From the NCBI RefSeq assembly GCF_963082655.1, contig NC_081553.1, forward strand, positions 156,093,441-156,157,440: 64,000 nt of DNA. The letters run 5' to 3'. Below the pieces are notes generated by a model. It had not been told where the DNA came from and ran no database searches. It saw only the letters and a list, made by a program, of their open reading frames with translations. This document shows positions 42,901-52,984 of the stretch, piece by piece. Position numbers and translations under genes: made by a program. Each line of letters starts with the position of its first letter. Within the stretch, counting starts at the first letter, position 1. The DNA is from Stomoxys calcitrans. Lineage: Eukaryota > Arthropoda > Insecta > Diptera > Muscidae.

Positions 42901-43521
42901 ACCACCTCCACCAGGAGACAAAGATCCTACCAGTGCGAAGACATAACTACATGCTGTCTAAGCAATACCTTTTGGGCTGTTATCGCAGAAATCATCCAAA
43001 TCATCATCTTGTGGATAGATACCCACCGCCCAGAAGCCTTAAGGTAGATCTACATGATCTAGAGCGTGAGGTCCAGCGCTACAAGAGAGAACCTCTAGAT
43101 CAAGCGGCATATCAAGCGGGTCTGAACAACATTCATGCAGACACGGTAGCAGACGCGTTAACTGGCTACCGGGTGAATGTAGTCCTTGGAGAACGACCGC
43201 CACCCATTGCACCCGAAGAAATCGACCTCCCCCGGCAAACCAGAGTGATTCTGGCTCAATTACGTTCCGGCAGATGCAGCCGCCTCAATTCTCACAGAGC
43301 TAGGATTGATGCCGACGTGCAAGATGTATGTCCCGACTGTAACCAGGGACCGCACGATACACGTCACCTGTTTAACTGCCCGGCCAGACCCACTCGACTC
43401 AGACCCAGATCCCTGTGGACGCACCCCATCTTAGTCGCGGAGTTCCTGGGTCTTGATGACACTCAACAGAATCAAGCAGACGAAAGATAGTACACAATAA
43501 ACTGCTACAACAACAACAACA
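39939..43521 (+). mobile_element. Family 1 non-LTR retrotransposon, full-length copy B
   Basis: 3.58 kb between target duplications. The 5' end begins TCATGGCAGCCGG, as in copy E (CCATGGCAGCC). The 3' end is CAATAAACTGCTA followed by (CAA)n. It has a single long frame with endonuclease and RT and no RNase H. It inserted into an older CR1/Jockey-like LINE. This is the only copy here with an uninterrupted main frame. Other copies: A 1-2034, D 44245-47666, E 57135-63547, and older fragments at 44103, 47678, 50036 and 51746. Confidence 0.93.
40068..43490 (+). CDS. Endonuclease-reverse transcriptase polyprotein of LINE copy B
   Basis: 1140 codons. Residues 7-14 are GIEKNPGP, a 2A-like ribosome-skipping motif. 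Residues 15-50 form a PHD/RING-like Cys/His cluster (CSVC, CNRCLEWVHFRSC). Residues about 112-335 are an APE-type endonuclease: FLQLNCNGL, IQETK, VYIPP, LGDFNAHHSSW, SDHLPI. RT spans about 560-830 with DLSKAFDTV, KQGVPQGGVISPALF and SYADDC (about 770). A CX2CX8HX3C finger starts near 1088 (CPDC...HLFNC). The frame is open upstream to 39972 but without another ATG, and copies D and E have ACG where this ATG stands, so the true start may lie elsewhere. Probably competent for the encoded enzymes; activity is untested. Confidence 0.9.
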   Translation: MLLVRAGIEKNPGPWFCSVCQNRLHHRSVSVRCNRCLEWVHFRSCSGLTSLREYSHTGYVARCCANIASSGSQASPSSPSASSSSDYVTPPTFPVRQFMQRQHPSPTIARPVSGNVSFLQLNCNGLRGKIDEIVDFMSRKSISVAAIQETKLTNTCSLHSCHGYNVLRKDRSRNGGGGLAFVIHHSVQYRPISPALDASDPYMECMGVAVRSGTAEIEIYNVYIPPVGSCVPINGQAYSPDISGLLSGHSRLVLGDFNAHHSSWHSPLGNDQRGIALAEQIDSSTFCTVNEDAPTRITRRCSSSPDISIASPDLLSDVSWQAVISLGSDHLPIILTIDRPPDFITSERRTFINYKMANWTGFREYTNRRFNELPPPSDVLVAERKFRDIINAAAARFIPAGRIPQVRPNFPAQAVVLADERDGIRAMDPANPRISELNLEINRVVNEHKRNLWLEHLEQCNLGTGAGKLWATVKSLSNPGRRDDSTSVTFGELTVTDPKRCARLFNRQFIVHPERDRARRRAIRRIRGLRADEQPSQFTVGEVTNVIRGAKSSKALGPDGISTLMLKNLDLPGVEYLTTVLNLSLNTLIVPDVWKMGRVIPLLKPGKDPSLGESYRPISLLSPVAKTLEALLLPSLVGEFPFAEHQHGFRRLHSTTTALHAITTHICRGFNQPRPCDRTVLVALDLSKAFDTVSHAKLFEDIANTSLQPGLKRWVANYLCGRQSFVEFRDKKSKHRRVKQGVPQGGVISPALFNLYLSSIPPPPDGIEIVSYADDCTILASGPPPIDDICDRLNVYLNKLASYFAARNLKISATKSSATLFTTNTREVNSELTVMVDGELIPTIKCPKILGVTFDSSYTFSPHATAICNKVKSRNKVLKSLAGSTWGADKETLLTTYKAIGRSVVSYAAPVWSRQLCDTQWNNIQICQNAALRTATGCLLSSHVDHLHQETKILPVRRHNYMLSKQYLLGCYRRNHPNHHLVDRYPPPRSLKVDLHDLEREVQRYKREPLDQAAYQAGLNNIHADTVADALTGYRVNVVLGERPPPIAPEEIDLPRQTRVILAQLRSGRCSRLNSHRARIDADVQDVCPDCNQGPHDTRHLFNCPARPTRLRPRSLWTHPILVAEFLGLDDTQQNQADER

Positions 43522-43945
43522 ACTTCATCGCAACGACAGGAAAAGTATTTGGAATGCTTAGGACACTATACCAAACTCAACTACTTAACCCGCATCATAT
43601 CCGAACTCTTCTGACAAAATCTTACTTACTGCCAATACTGATGTATGGTTCTGAATTATACGGAAAACGTGACTCAAAAAACAAGCACAGATTGCAAACA
43701 GCTTATAATGCCATCACAAGATAAACCTTTTAAACATCAAAGCTCTTAGGATGATGCATAAAATTATTTATAAAAAAAATACCAATATAAAAAAATAATG
43801 AGATAAATTACAACAAGAGACTAACGCTAGAAATGCTACACATCATCAATACGACAACAACAAAACACATGAATTACAAAACAGACACAGAGGGATGCGC
43901 GAGCAACTATAGACTGTTGGTACAACAAGTCCAATAAGAAAAAGA
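43522..43945 (+). mobile_element. CR1/Jockey-like LINE relic, right part
   Basis: After the 43522-43533 target duplication the older LINE continues with TGKVFGMLRTLYQTQLLNP, LLTKSYLLPILMYGSELYG and NKHRLQTAYNAITR, the RT thumb and C-terminal region. The same blocks are at 58380-58500 (minus) in the intact relative. It fades near 43945. Confidence 0.75.
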
Positions 43946-44102
43946 AATGAGGGTTAAGAAGCCATTCATATTTGGACTCTGGAAAATAGGCTTCACATAA
44001 ATCCACAAAAGCCAAGTTTTTAGTGATTTCCCACCGTACTCAAAACATCGATTGTGAGGAAAGAATATTAATTGCCAGCCTTGTTGAGAAAGCAAAAAAT
44101 TG

Positions 44103-44244
44103 CCTGCGCCGGAAAATTGGGCCACACGTGGGGTATTTGACCGCCTGGTATAAAGTGAGCGGTTGCTGCATTAACTGTCTCGGAATTTTTTGTCAGCAGC
44201 TAGCACATTTGAGGGCGGTGTCAGCTTAATGAAGCGGCGATTGG
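44103..44244 (-). mobile_element. Older family 1 LINE fragment (copy H), left piece
   Basis: Diverged minus-strand match to the linker after the endonuclease (CGCCGGAAAATTGGG, GGTATAAAGTGAGCGG, TGAAGCGGCGATTGG). Copy D interrupts it; the other half is at 47678-48066. Confidence 0.75.
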
Positions 44245-47200
44245 TTGTTGTTGTTGTTGTTGTTGTAGCAGTTTATTGTGTACTATCTTTCGTCTGCTTG
44301 ATTCTGTTGAGTGTCAAGACCCAGGAACTCCGCGACTAAGATGGGGTGCGTCCACAGGGATCTGGGTCTGAGTCGAGTGGGTCTGGCCGGGCAGTTAAAC
44401 AGGTGACGTGTATCGTGCGGTCCCTGGTTACAATCGGGACATACATCTTGCACGTCGGCATCAATCCTAGCTCTGTGGGAATTGAGGCGGCTGCATCTGC
44501 CGGAACGTAATTGAGCCTTCGGGTGCAATGGGTGGCGGTCGTTCTCCAAGGACTACATTCACCCGGTAGCCAATTAACGCGTCTGCTACCTTGTCTGCAT
44601 GAATGTTGTTCAGACCCGCTTGATATGCCGCTTGATCTAGAGGTTCTCTCTTGTAGCGCTGGACCTAACGCTCTAGATCGTGTAGATCTACCTTCAGGCT
44701 TCTGGGCGGTGGGTATCTATCCACAAGATGATGATTTGGATGATTTCTGCGATAACAGCCCAAAAGGTATTGCTTAGACAGCATGTAGTTATGTCTTCGC
44801 ACTGGTAGGATCTTTGTCTCCTGATGGAGGTGGTCCACAAGAGAACTGAGGAGACAGCCCGTCGCAGTTCGGAGGGCGGCATTCTGACAGATCTGAATAT
44901 TATTCCACTGCGTGTCACAAAGTTGACGTGACCACACTGACGCTGCATAACTTACCACAGACCGGCCAATTGCTTTGTACGTGGTCAACAAGGTTTCTTT
45001 GTCTGCACCCCAAGTGCTGCCAGCGAGTGACTTGAGGACCTTGTTTCTACTTTTGACTTTATTGCAGATTGCTGTGGCATGTGGGGAGAAAGTGTAGGAG
45101 GTGTCAAATGTGACGCCAAGTATTTTGGGACACTTGATGGTCGGAATCATTTCTCCATCGACCATCACAGTCAGCTCAGTATTCACCTCACGCGTATTTG
45201 TAGTGAACAGTGTGGCTGAAGATTTGGTGGCGGATATCTTCAGATTTCTTGCAGCGAAATATGAGGCAAGCTCGCTGAGGTAGACGTTCAACCTATCGCA
45301 GATGTCATTAATGGGTGGTGGGCCTGATGCCATGATCATACAATCGTCCGCATATGATACGATCTCTATGCCGTCTGGAGGGGGTGGGATGGAGGATAGG
45401 TAGAGGTTAAACAGAGTCGGAGATATCACCCCACCTTGGGGAGCTCCCTGTTTCACTCTACGGTGTTTTGACTTCTTATCCCTAAATTCCACAAATGACT
45501 GGCGGCCACACAGATAATTCGCGACCCAACGTTTCAGGCCTGGCTGGAGGGACGTGTTGGCGATGTCCTCAAATAATTTGACATGGCTGACCGTGTCGAA
45601 TGCCTTCGACAGGTCCAATGCCACGAGGACCGTCCTATCACATGGCCTGGGTTGATTGAAGCCACGGCAAATGTGTGTGGTGATGGCATGCAAATGCAAA
45701 GCTGTTGTTGTGCTGTGCAGTCTCCGAAATTCTACGAAGCTCGGGAGGAGTAATGCCTCAAGCGTCATAGCCACTGGTGAGAGAAGGGAGATCGGTCTGT
45801 ACGACTACCCCAAACTCGGGTCTTTACCAGGCTTCAGTAGCGGGATCACTCTGCCCATTTTCCAGACATCGGGAACTATAAGAGTGTTCAATGACAGGTT
45901 AAGGACAGTGGTAAGGTACTCAACTCCAGGTAAATCCAGATTCTTCAGCATCAATGTGGAGATTCCGTCGGGGCCTAACGCCTTGGAAGATTTGGCGCCA
46001 CGGATGACATTTGTAACTTCGCCCACGGTAAATTGTGATGGCTGTTCATCGGCTCGGAGACCTCGGGATGCACAATAAATTGACGGTTGAACAACCTGGC
46101 GCATCTCTTCGGATCAGTCACGGTTGTCTCGCCAAAAGTGACTGAGGTCCTGTCGTCCCGTCTACCGGGGTTCGAGAGAGACTTAACAGTGGCCCACAGT
46201 TTGCCTGCACCGGTGCCTAAGTTACATTGCTCCAAGTGTTTCAGCCACAAATTCCGCTTATGTTCGTTGACTACCCTGTTTATTTCCAGATTTAGCTCGC
46301 TGATTCTGGGGTTAGCGGGGTCCATAGGACGAATCCCATCACGCTCGTCTGCGAGTACCACTGTTTGCGCCGGGAAATTGGGTCGCACTTGCGGTATTCG
46401 GCCGGCTGGTATAAAGCGAGCGGCTGCTGCGTTGATGATGTCTCGGAATTTCCTCTCAGCCACAAGCACATCAGATGGGGGTGACAGTTCTTCGAAGCGG
46501 CGATTGGTGTACTCTCTGAAGCCAGTCCAATTGGCCTTCTTGTAATTGATGAACGTCCGGCGCTCAGAGGTTATGAAGTCGGGTGGTCGGTCGATGGTGA
46601 GGATTATGGGGAGGTGGTCTGACCCCAAAGAGATGACGGCTTGCCAGGATACGTCACTCAGGAGATCAGGGGATGTAATTGAGATGTCTGGCGAGCTGCT
46701 GCACCTCCTCGTAATCCTAGTGGGGGCATTCTCATTCACCGTGCAAAACGTGGAGCTATCTATCTGCTCTGCCAAAGTTATGCCACGCTGGTCGTTACCT
46801 AGGGGAGAGTGCCATGACGAGTGATGTGCATTAAAATCCCCCAGAACCAGACGACTATGGCCAGATAGCAACCCACTTATGTCGGGGTTGTAGGCCTGAC
46901 CATTAATCGGGACACAGCTACCAACCGGCGGTATATACACGTTGTATATCTCTATCTCGGCAGTACCAGACCTGACTGCTACCCCCATACATTCCATGTA
47001 TGGGTCACTAGCGTCAAGCGCAGGCGAGATAGGTCTATACTGCACGGAATGGTGTATAACGAAGGCCAATCCCCCACCTCCATTCCTTGAGCGATCCTTA
47101 CGTAGCACATTGTAGCCGTGACAACTGTGCAAGCTGCAGGTGTTGGTCAGCTTTGTCTCCTGGATCGCTGCGACCAATATGCTTTTCCGACTCATAAAGT

Positions 47201-47666
47201 CGACAATCTCATCGATCTTGTCACGGAGTCCGTTGCAGTTTAACTGCAGGAACGATACATTTCCCGACACTGGCCTGGCAATAGTAGGGCTAGGGTGCTG
47301 TCTTTGCATAAATTGCCGTACGGGAAAGGTCGGGGGGGTCACATAGTCCGACGACGAGGACGCCGAAGGCGACGACGGCGACGCTTGTGACCCACTGCTG
47401 GCTATGTTCGCACAGCACCTAGCGACATAGCCAGTATGACTATACTCCCGTAGCGAAGTTAGGCCAGAGCAAGAACGGAAATGTACCCACTCCAAGCACC
47501 GGTTAGACCTCACCGACACTGACCGATGATGAAGGCGGTTCTGGCAAACGGAACAGAACCAGGGTCCGGGGTTCTTTTCAATCCCGGCACGGACCAGAAG
47601 CGTACGGAGAAGGCACTCCGGGATGTGCCTCTCGCATGGCGAAAAAAGACGAACACATACACTGAG
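44245..47666 (-). mobile_element. Family 1 LINE, copy D (slightly 5'-truncated, broken frames)
   Basis: Minus strand. The 3' end is at 44245 with a (TTG)n tail on the plus strand; the 5' end is near 47666, about 65 bp short of copy B. GCGGCGATTGG flanks both sides (44234-44244, 47667-47677), partly by microhomology with the element. Frames: endonuclease part 47519-45975, RT 45774-44665, tail 44549-44283. Breaks relative to copy B are a 36-37 bp deletion near 46067, a nonsense TAG after DPSLG near 45805, a deletion near 45740, the LER-TAG nonsense near 44665 (shared with copy A), and a deletion near 44516. Copy D and E share an extra LH in ALHLHAITT, a subfamily marker. Confidence 0.9.
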
Positions 47667-47677
47667 GCGGCGATTGG

Positions 47678-48066
47678 TGTACTCCGGTGATGGGCCACAC
47701 TAACACTGTGGAAAAACCAATCTGTGTTTATGTTCAAACATCAATTAAATGAAATAGCTTTGAAATAGAGGCAGCCGAACTAAGCCGCACGATGTTGTTT
47801 ATACTATCCGCGTGCTTCTATTCGTTTTGTGTACGGGTGTGTATGCTGCCCATCTATGGAGTACTCTCTAAAGCTGGCCCAATTGGGCTTCTTCCGATTG
47901 ATAAACGCCTGGCGCTTAGAGGTTTTGAAATTGGGTGGTCGGTCGATGGTGCGAATTATGGGGAGGTGGTCTGATCCGAAAGAAATGACGGCTTGCCAGG
48001 ATACGTCACTCAGGACATCAGAGGATGAAATGAAACTATCTGGCGAGCTGCTGCACCGCCTCGTTT
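47678..48066 (-). mobile_element. Older family 1 LINE fragment (copy H), right piece
   Basis: After copy D, a TGTACTC stretch and about 170 bp of unmatched sequence are followed by a diverged endonuclease C-terminal region (plus strand CCGATTGATAAACGCCTGGC, GGGGAGGTGGTCTGATCCG, TTGCCAGGATACGTCACTCA). Clearly older than copies A, B, D and E. Confidence 0.7.
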
Positions 48067-49035
48067 TAACTACAAGCTGTTTGACGACGATAGAATAGTT
48101 AAACACATTAAAAACAATGTTTGCATTGGCTTGGTCATATTATCAGAATGGATGAAGAAGCTCCAGCAAAGAAGTCTTGAAGGCGATCATAGATTGATGC
48201 AATGGGCATCTATTCTACTTTCGGCTAGGGGAATAAATTTTCTCTAATGGCCAATTAAATTAAAGTGGAGTAATATACTCATAATATACAATATACCAGT
48301 CCATATTTTGATGTACCTACCATATAGATCGATCTACAGATTAAACATTTTAAGCATATAAAATGCGAATATATCGAATATGGTCAATTTCGGTCAAACT
48401 TTAGGTGTAGGTACCATATTAACCTAACCCCAATTTTCGGTATTTTTGCTCTGAAACCCACATTTTTAATCCAATTTGTCTAAAATTTTATAAGACACTT
48501 TTTCTCGGCCTAGCGAAAGTATAATCCATGGACGAATCGATCAATATTTTATAATATACTATTATAACTCCTATATTTTAGTCATAACTCACATTTCACA
48601 AATATAGATTTTTGCACCGAATTCAGAGAAGTCTAGTTGGAATTTAGAATAAATAGACTCCGATTTGGGGTAGGTGGTCTTTTTTCATGTTTAATGGTGA
48701 CGACAACAACATAATTTGGAAAATTCTAGATTTTTGAAAAATGGACTTTGACAATGCCGAACACATAAAATCGGATAGAATAGAGAAATGTTTGTTTCTT
48801 TTTGGGTTTTGTAGAGGAAGTGATAGAGAATAAAAGTTCGTTACTCATATTTGCAATAAAATGTGATGTTCTGCTTGGGTTTTAACATTCAGAAAAACAA
48901 GAACTGCCAGGACATCTGGACCATTTCAAGCTTTAATTCATATATCAGAAAAAAAACTAAGCGGGAATGCGAAAACTTTTGAAATTTAGTAAAAAAATAT
49001 TAGCCATATTGGTTTCAAGATGGCGGGGTGGTTAA
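48067..49035. other. AT-rich intergenic stretch
   Basis: No gene or family recognised. Confidence 0.4.
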
Positions 49036-49039
49036 GACA

Positions 49040-49215
49040 TAAAAATGCGCAAATTTTGCTTTTAAAAAAGTTCTTAACAACTCCTCTTTATGAAAATACA
49101 AAGAAACAACATCTTGATGGTAAAAGTTTATAAAAACTTGTAGAAAATTAAAGTATCTTAAAGAAAAAAAGTCGAAACGTGAACTTTCGACTTTTTGCAA
49201 AGAAAAGTCGACTTG
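49040..49215 (-). mobile_element. Fragment related to the hAT-like element at 2212-2694
   Basis: The reverse complement shares TCATAAAGAGGAGTTGTTAAG-like and AAAAGTCGACTTTTC-like blocks with 2350-2450 and 2240. The ends are not preserved. Confidence 0.5.
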
Positions 49216-50035
49216 TCCACATTTAAATATTCAGTTGAAAGTTATACAGTTTGGAAAAAAACAAATGCGAAAAAGTATATTTTTTGCATTTTTTGGTCAA
49301 AAGAAGTATTTTCATTCATTAGTCTTTATTGAAAAAACTTGCGAAAATATCTAATTTTTTCACTTTTTGTCTGTTTTGCTTGTGAAGAGGACATATTGCA
49401 GTGGCGATATAAGTGAAATTTTGTCTATATAAGTCAACTAATACGGGTGCTTTATGTGCTTCAAAATAAGCAATTTTTTATTACAAAATTGGGAAAACTC
49501 GTCGAGGTCTCAAATTCCACTATATTTTTTTCTGCCCAAAGTTTTAAAATTTCAAAGAGTTATCTCTATCCGTTCTCAAATGGCATATTTTTTACTGGTT
49601 TCGAAATTCTCCCGAAATTCTTCTGTGCGTTGGTAGGTTGAACTTACATATATCGAATTCATTGCTTCGTTCATTTCGAATCTTTACACCTAGCGGAAAA
49701 CACATTTTTGGTATTGAATCGGGGTTCTTTTTCCAATGCACGTGTTTGTGTGTTGTAGTGTCAGACTATATTTCCACTCAACGACATTTTTTTAATTTTC
49801 TGTAAAATTTTTAATTTTATTTAATTTAATTGTAAATTCGGAGAATTTTGTAATCTTTCCAATGGGGTGAACAGATTTGCAATTGGTAAAGAATAGTGCC
49901 ACAATTCCAAAAAGGCCGACGATACCTTGACTTTCTAAAAAAATTGTTTTTACTCCAATATCTCATAAACCGTTAGCCATCTAGGCATGTTTATTGTAGG
50001 ATTTCACGATCTCTATATGTTGCAAAAAGAATCAT
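49216..50035. other. AT-rich intergenic stretch
   Basis: No recognisable gene or repeat; several overlapping short frames around 49447-49641 are low-complexity. Confidence 0.4.
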
Positions 50036-50845
50036 GACGATCGGCCACAGCCCACCGCAATTTGCGATAAAGTCAAAAGCAGAAACAAGATCTCAAGTCA
50101 CTTGCCGGCGCACTTGGGTTGCTGACAAAGAAACCTTGTTGTACAAAGCAATTAGTCGGTCTGTGGTAAGTTATGCAGTGCCAGTGTGGTCTCGTCAGCT
50201 CTGTGACACGCAGTGGAGTAATATTCAGATTTGGCGCAATGCCGCCCTTCGAACTTCGGGCTGTCTTTTCAGTTCTTATGTGCGAAGACATGTTGTCTAA
50301 GCAATACCTTTTGGGCTGTTATCGCAGAGACCATCCAAATCATCATCTTGTGGATAGGACCAGACCAGAAGCCTTAAGGCGGATCTAGAGCGTGAGGTTC
50401 GGCGCTACAAGAGAGAACCTGGATCAAGTGGCATATCAAGTGGATCTAGACAACATTCATGCAGACACCCTAGCAGATGCGGTAAATAGCTACCATGTGA
50501 ATGTAGTCCTTGCAGAACGACCGCCTCCAATTGCACCTGAAGAAATTGAACTCTCCCGGCAAACCAGAGTAGTTCTGGCTCAATACGACCCGGCAGATGC
50601 AGCCGCCTCAACTCCTACAGAACAAGGATTGATGCCGACATGCAAGATGTACGTCCCGATTGTGACCATGGAGCGCACGGTACACGTCGCCTGTTTAACT
50701 GCCTAGCCATACCCATCGCCTTAGACCCAGATCCCTCTGAACGCACCCCATTTTAGTCGCAGAGTTCCTGGATCTTGACACTCAACACAATCAATAAGTC
50801 GAAAGACAGAACACAACACTCTGCTACAATAACAAACATAAACGC
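50036..50845 (+). mobile_element. Family 1 LINE, older 3' fragment (copy F)
   Basis: Matches the RT thumb to the 3' end of copy B at lower identity, with small deletions: GTGTGGTCTCGTCAGCTCTG, AAGCAATACCTTTTGGGC, ACCGCCTCCAATTGCACC. The tail CTGCTACAATAACAAACA corresponds to the family (CAA)n end. Frames are broken. Confidence 0.8.
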
Positions 50846-51155
50846 CCCACGTCAGCCACTGGACCTATTAGGGTCTCCAAATTTTGCATTCTTTTTGGAA
50901 ACTATCCCCACACTCACTATGTCAAGTTTCGTGTAGATATTTTTATCTGTTCAAATGTTATAAATTATTCCAAAGATTTTTCGACTGCGGGACATGTCTT
51001 CCAAACATTTCTTGAATTATGGCCTTTTTGAATTTTTTCCACTAAACGAAAATGGGGCAAGAACGGGCAGCTAAACTCTTTTGAATTGTGTTTAGGGACA
51101 TTCAAATATGGCGAGAGTATAAATCGGTGTATTTTATTTTTATTTTTCATCAAAT
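50846..51155. other. Unassigned spacer
   Basis: No recognisable feature. Confidence 0.4.
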
Positions 51156-51364
51156 GGCTGGTACTATGGTCGTTTTACACCGTTGAAACCCCATGTTTTT
51201 CGCAATTACTTTTTTCAAACACTACACAAATAATGATAAAATAACAATTTTATTAAATTTTTACCACAAGTAATGAGACAATGTCCTACTAAATGAAATC
51301 AGCACGATTAATTGCTTTAAAATGTATTATCTAAAAAAGGTAATCGTCGAAAAATACCGCGGAA
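51156..51364 (+). mobile_element. MITE family A, copy 5
   Basis: GGCTGGTACTATGGTCG start, CACCGTTGAAACCCCATG and TTACCACAAGTAATGAGACA inside, GGTAATCGTCGAAAAATACC near the end. Closest to copy 1 at 11936. Confidence 0.7.
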
Positions 51365-51745
51365 ACAGTAAAAAAACGGTCCTTTTAAAAAAGTGATTTA
51401 TCTAGAGAATATCAAAGAAATCATTTTTGTTTATTTTTTTTTTATAGTTCTACATTTGCTAAGTGTATCCAACGATAGAAAAATAGAAAATAACAATTCC
51501 TTTCTAGTTTTCGAGATATAACACTTTCAAACGGAACAATAACCTAAAAACAGTTTTTTTTTTTGAAAATCGGTAAAATTTGAACGGTCATATCTCCTGA
51601 ACTAAAAATCTGACATTTCTAAACGTACCATTTTTGAAATCGTTGGAAACGTTTACATAAGGTAGGTTCTTTTTAAATTTCGTAGACGCACATGAAAATG
51701 TTGATTTTTCCACCTGTTTCCTCTGTCTGCGCCACTATGCGACGC
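51365..51745. other. Unassigned AT-rich spacer
   Basis: No recognisable feature. Confidence 0.4.
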
Positions 51746-51927
51746 TTATGACCCACTGCTGTCTACACTGCTTGCAACATACACGGTGCGAGCACCCACT
51801 CCATGCACCGAACAGAACTAGGGTCCGGAGTTCTCATCAATCCCGGCACAGACCAGAAGCATGCGGAGAAGGCACTCCGGGATGTGCCTTTCCTATGACT
51901 AAAAAACGACGAACACGTTCACTGAGG
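51746..51927 (-). mobile_element. Family 1 LINE 5' fragment (copy J)
   Basis: Diverged minus-strand match to the LINE head: GGCACTCCGGGATGTGCC, TCCCGGCACAGACCAGAAGC, CACCCACTCCATGCACC. It includes the 2A-like region and ends within GTTCACTGAGGCG, at the same point where copy D starts. Confidence 0.7.
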
Positions 51928-52295
51928 CGATATCGATGTTGTCTGCATAGGCGAGTAATATGGGTTTTCTTGTCAGTAGTGTGCCATATCTATTCACATC
52001 TGCATCTCGTATAATCGTCTCCAGCAGGATATTAAAGAGATAACACGATACGTTGTCTCCTAGTCTGAAACCTCGTTTGGTATTGAATGGTTCGGAGAGA
52101 TTCTTTCTTATTCTTACCGCGGAACGTGTATCAGCAAGTGTCAACCTGCAGAGGCTTATAAATTTTGCAACGATACCAAACTCAGACATAGCTTGAAATA
52201 CCTTTGAATGCATAGGGATGTCGAAAGTCAACGAAAAGATGTAAGAGTTGACCTGTCCCTCTCGGGTCTTTTCCAGTATTTGACGCAGCGTCAAT
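51928..52295 (-). pseudogene. RTE-like reverse-transcriptase fragment
   Basis: A minus-strand frame (52294-51899) reads FNTKRGFRLGDNVSCYLFN, ETIIRDADVNRYGTLL and LLAYADNIDIAS. The pattern KRGxRQGDxxSxxLFN...YADDIDI fits RTE-type RTs; the second catalytic Asp is Asn here. Partial and probably inactive. Confidence 0.6.
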
Positions 52296-52690
52296 ATCTA
52301 GCCTATTTACCACCATAGTGTATATGCAACAAGATCTTTTAATTATAGTATGTAAAATTTTGTTGGTAAGAATAAATTGTTGCAAAAGTTGATTAAATAA
52401 ATAAATAAACAAAATTCCATAAATCATAATAAGAAAAGACAGGAAATTCTAACCAAATAAATGAGTTTTTTGACATAAGTGGACATCGATAACATTAATG
52501 CAAAGAGACAAATATTAAAAATGATCATATAAAGCTCTTAAATTTATTTGCGTTGCCAATAAATTGAGATCCAGAGACGAATAGCATTGTAAAAAAATTG
52601 CCATTCTGATATGAAGAGACGATAGCGAATAGGTACCAATACAATTCTGATGCGAGATCTACCGATTTTGAGGTTGTTGTAGAGGTTTTT
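52296..52690. other. Unassigned AT-rich spacer
   Basis: No recognisable feature. Confidence 0.4.
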
Positions 52691-52696
52691 GGGAGA

Positions 52697-52757
52697 TCTG
52701 GTGTACACTAGCTTAAGAATCATCGAGTGGTGTACACTAGCTTACGAGTCATTGAAA
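52697..52757. repeat. 30 bp tandem duplication
   Basis: GGTGTACACTAGCTTAAGAA and GGTGTACACTAGCTTACGAG start consecutive units. Confidence 0.75.
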
Positions 52758-52794
52758 TATTCAGTAAGTCACCAAAAGCAGTTCCACGAAAATT

Positions 52795-52984
52795 TTTTAT
52801 GAACGAAGAAACACTTGTTGTAACCGCATTTTCATGTGAAGGTGGCGATCCTCGTCAAACTCCTGTAGATGAACAAGCTCATTCCGGTCCAAAGGATCGA
52901 TCGCCGCGGGAACAGAGTGGCCATTGGTTTATTAAAGGCGCCATTACCTCGCCTTGTGATATCGAGCATCGTAGGCACTTAGTA
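52795..52984 (+). repeat. Dispersed repeat family R, copy split by mariner (left part)
   Basis: TTGTTGTAACCGCATTTTCA, GGTGGCGATCCTCGTCAA, GGTCCAAAGGATCGATCGCC and GGCCATTGGTTTATTAAAGG. The right part resumes at 53938 (TATTTGTGCAAGAGCCG). Inverted relative at 63640-63900. Confidence 0.75.
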
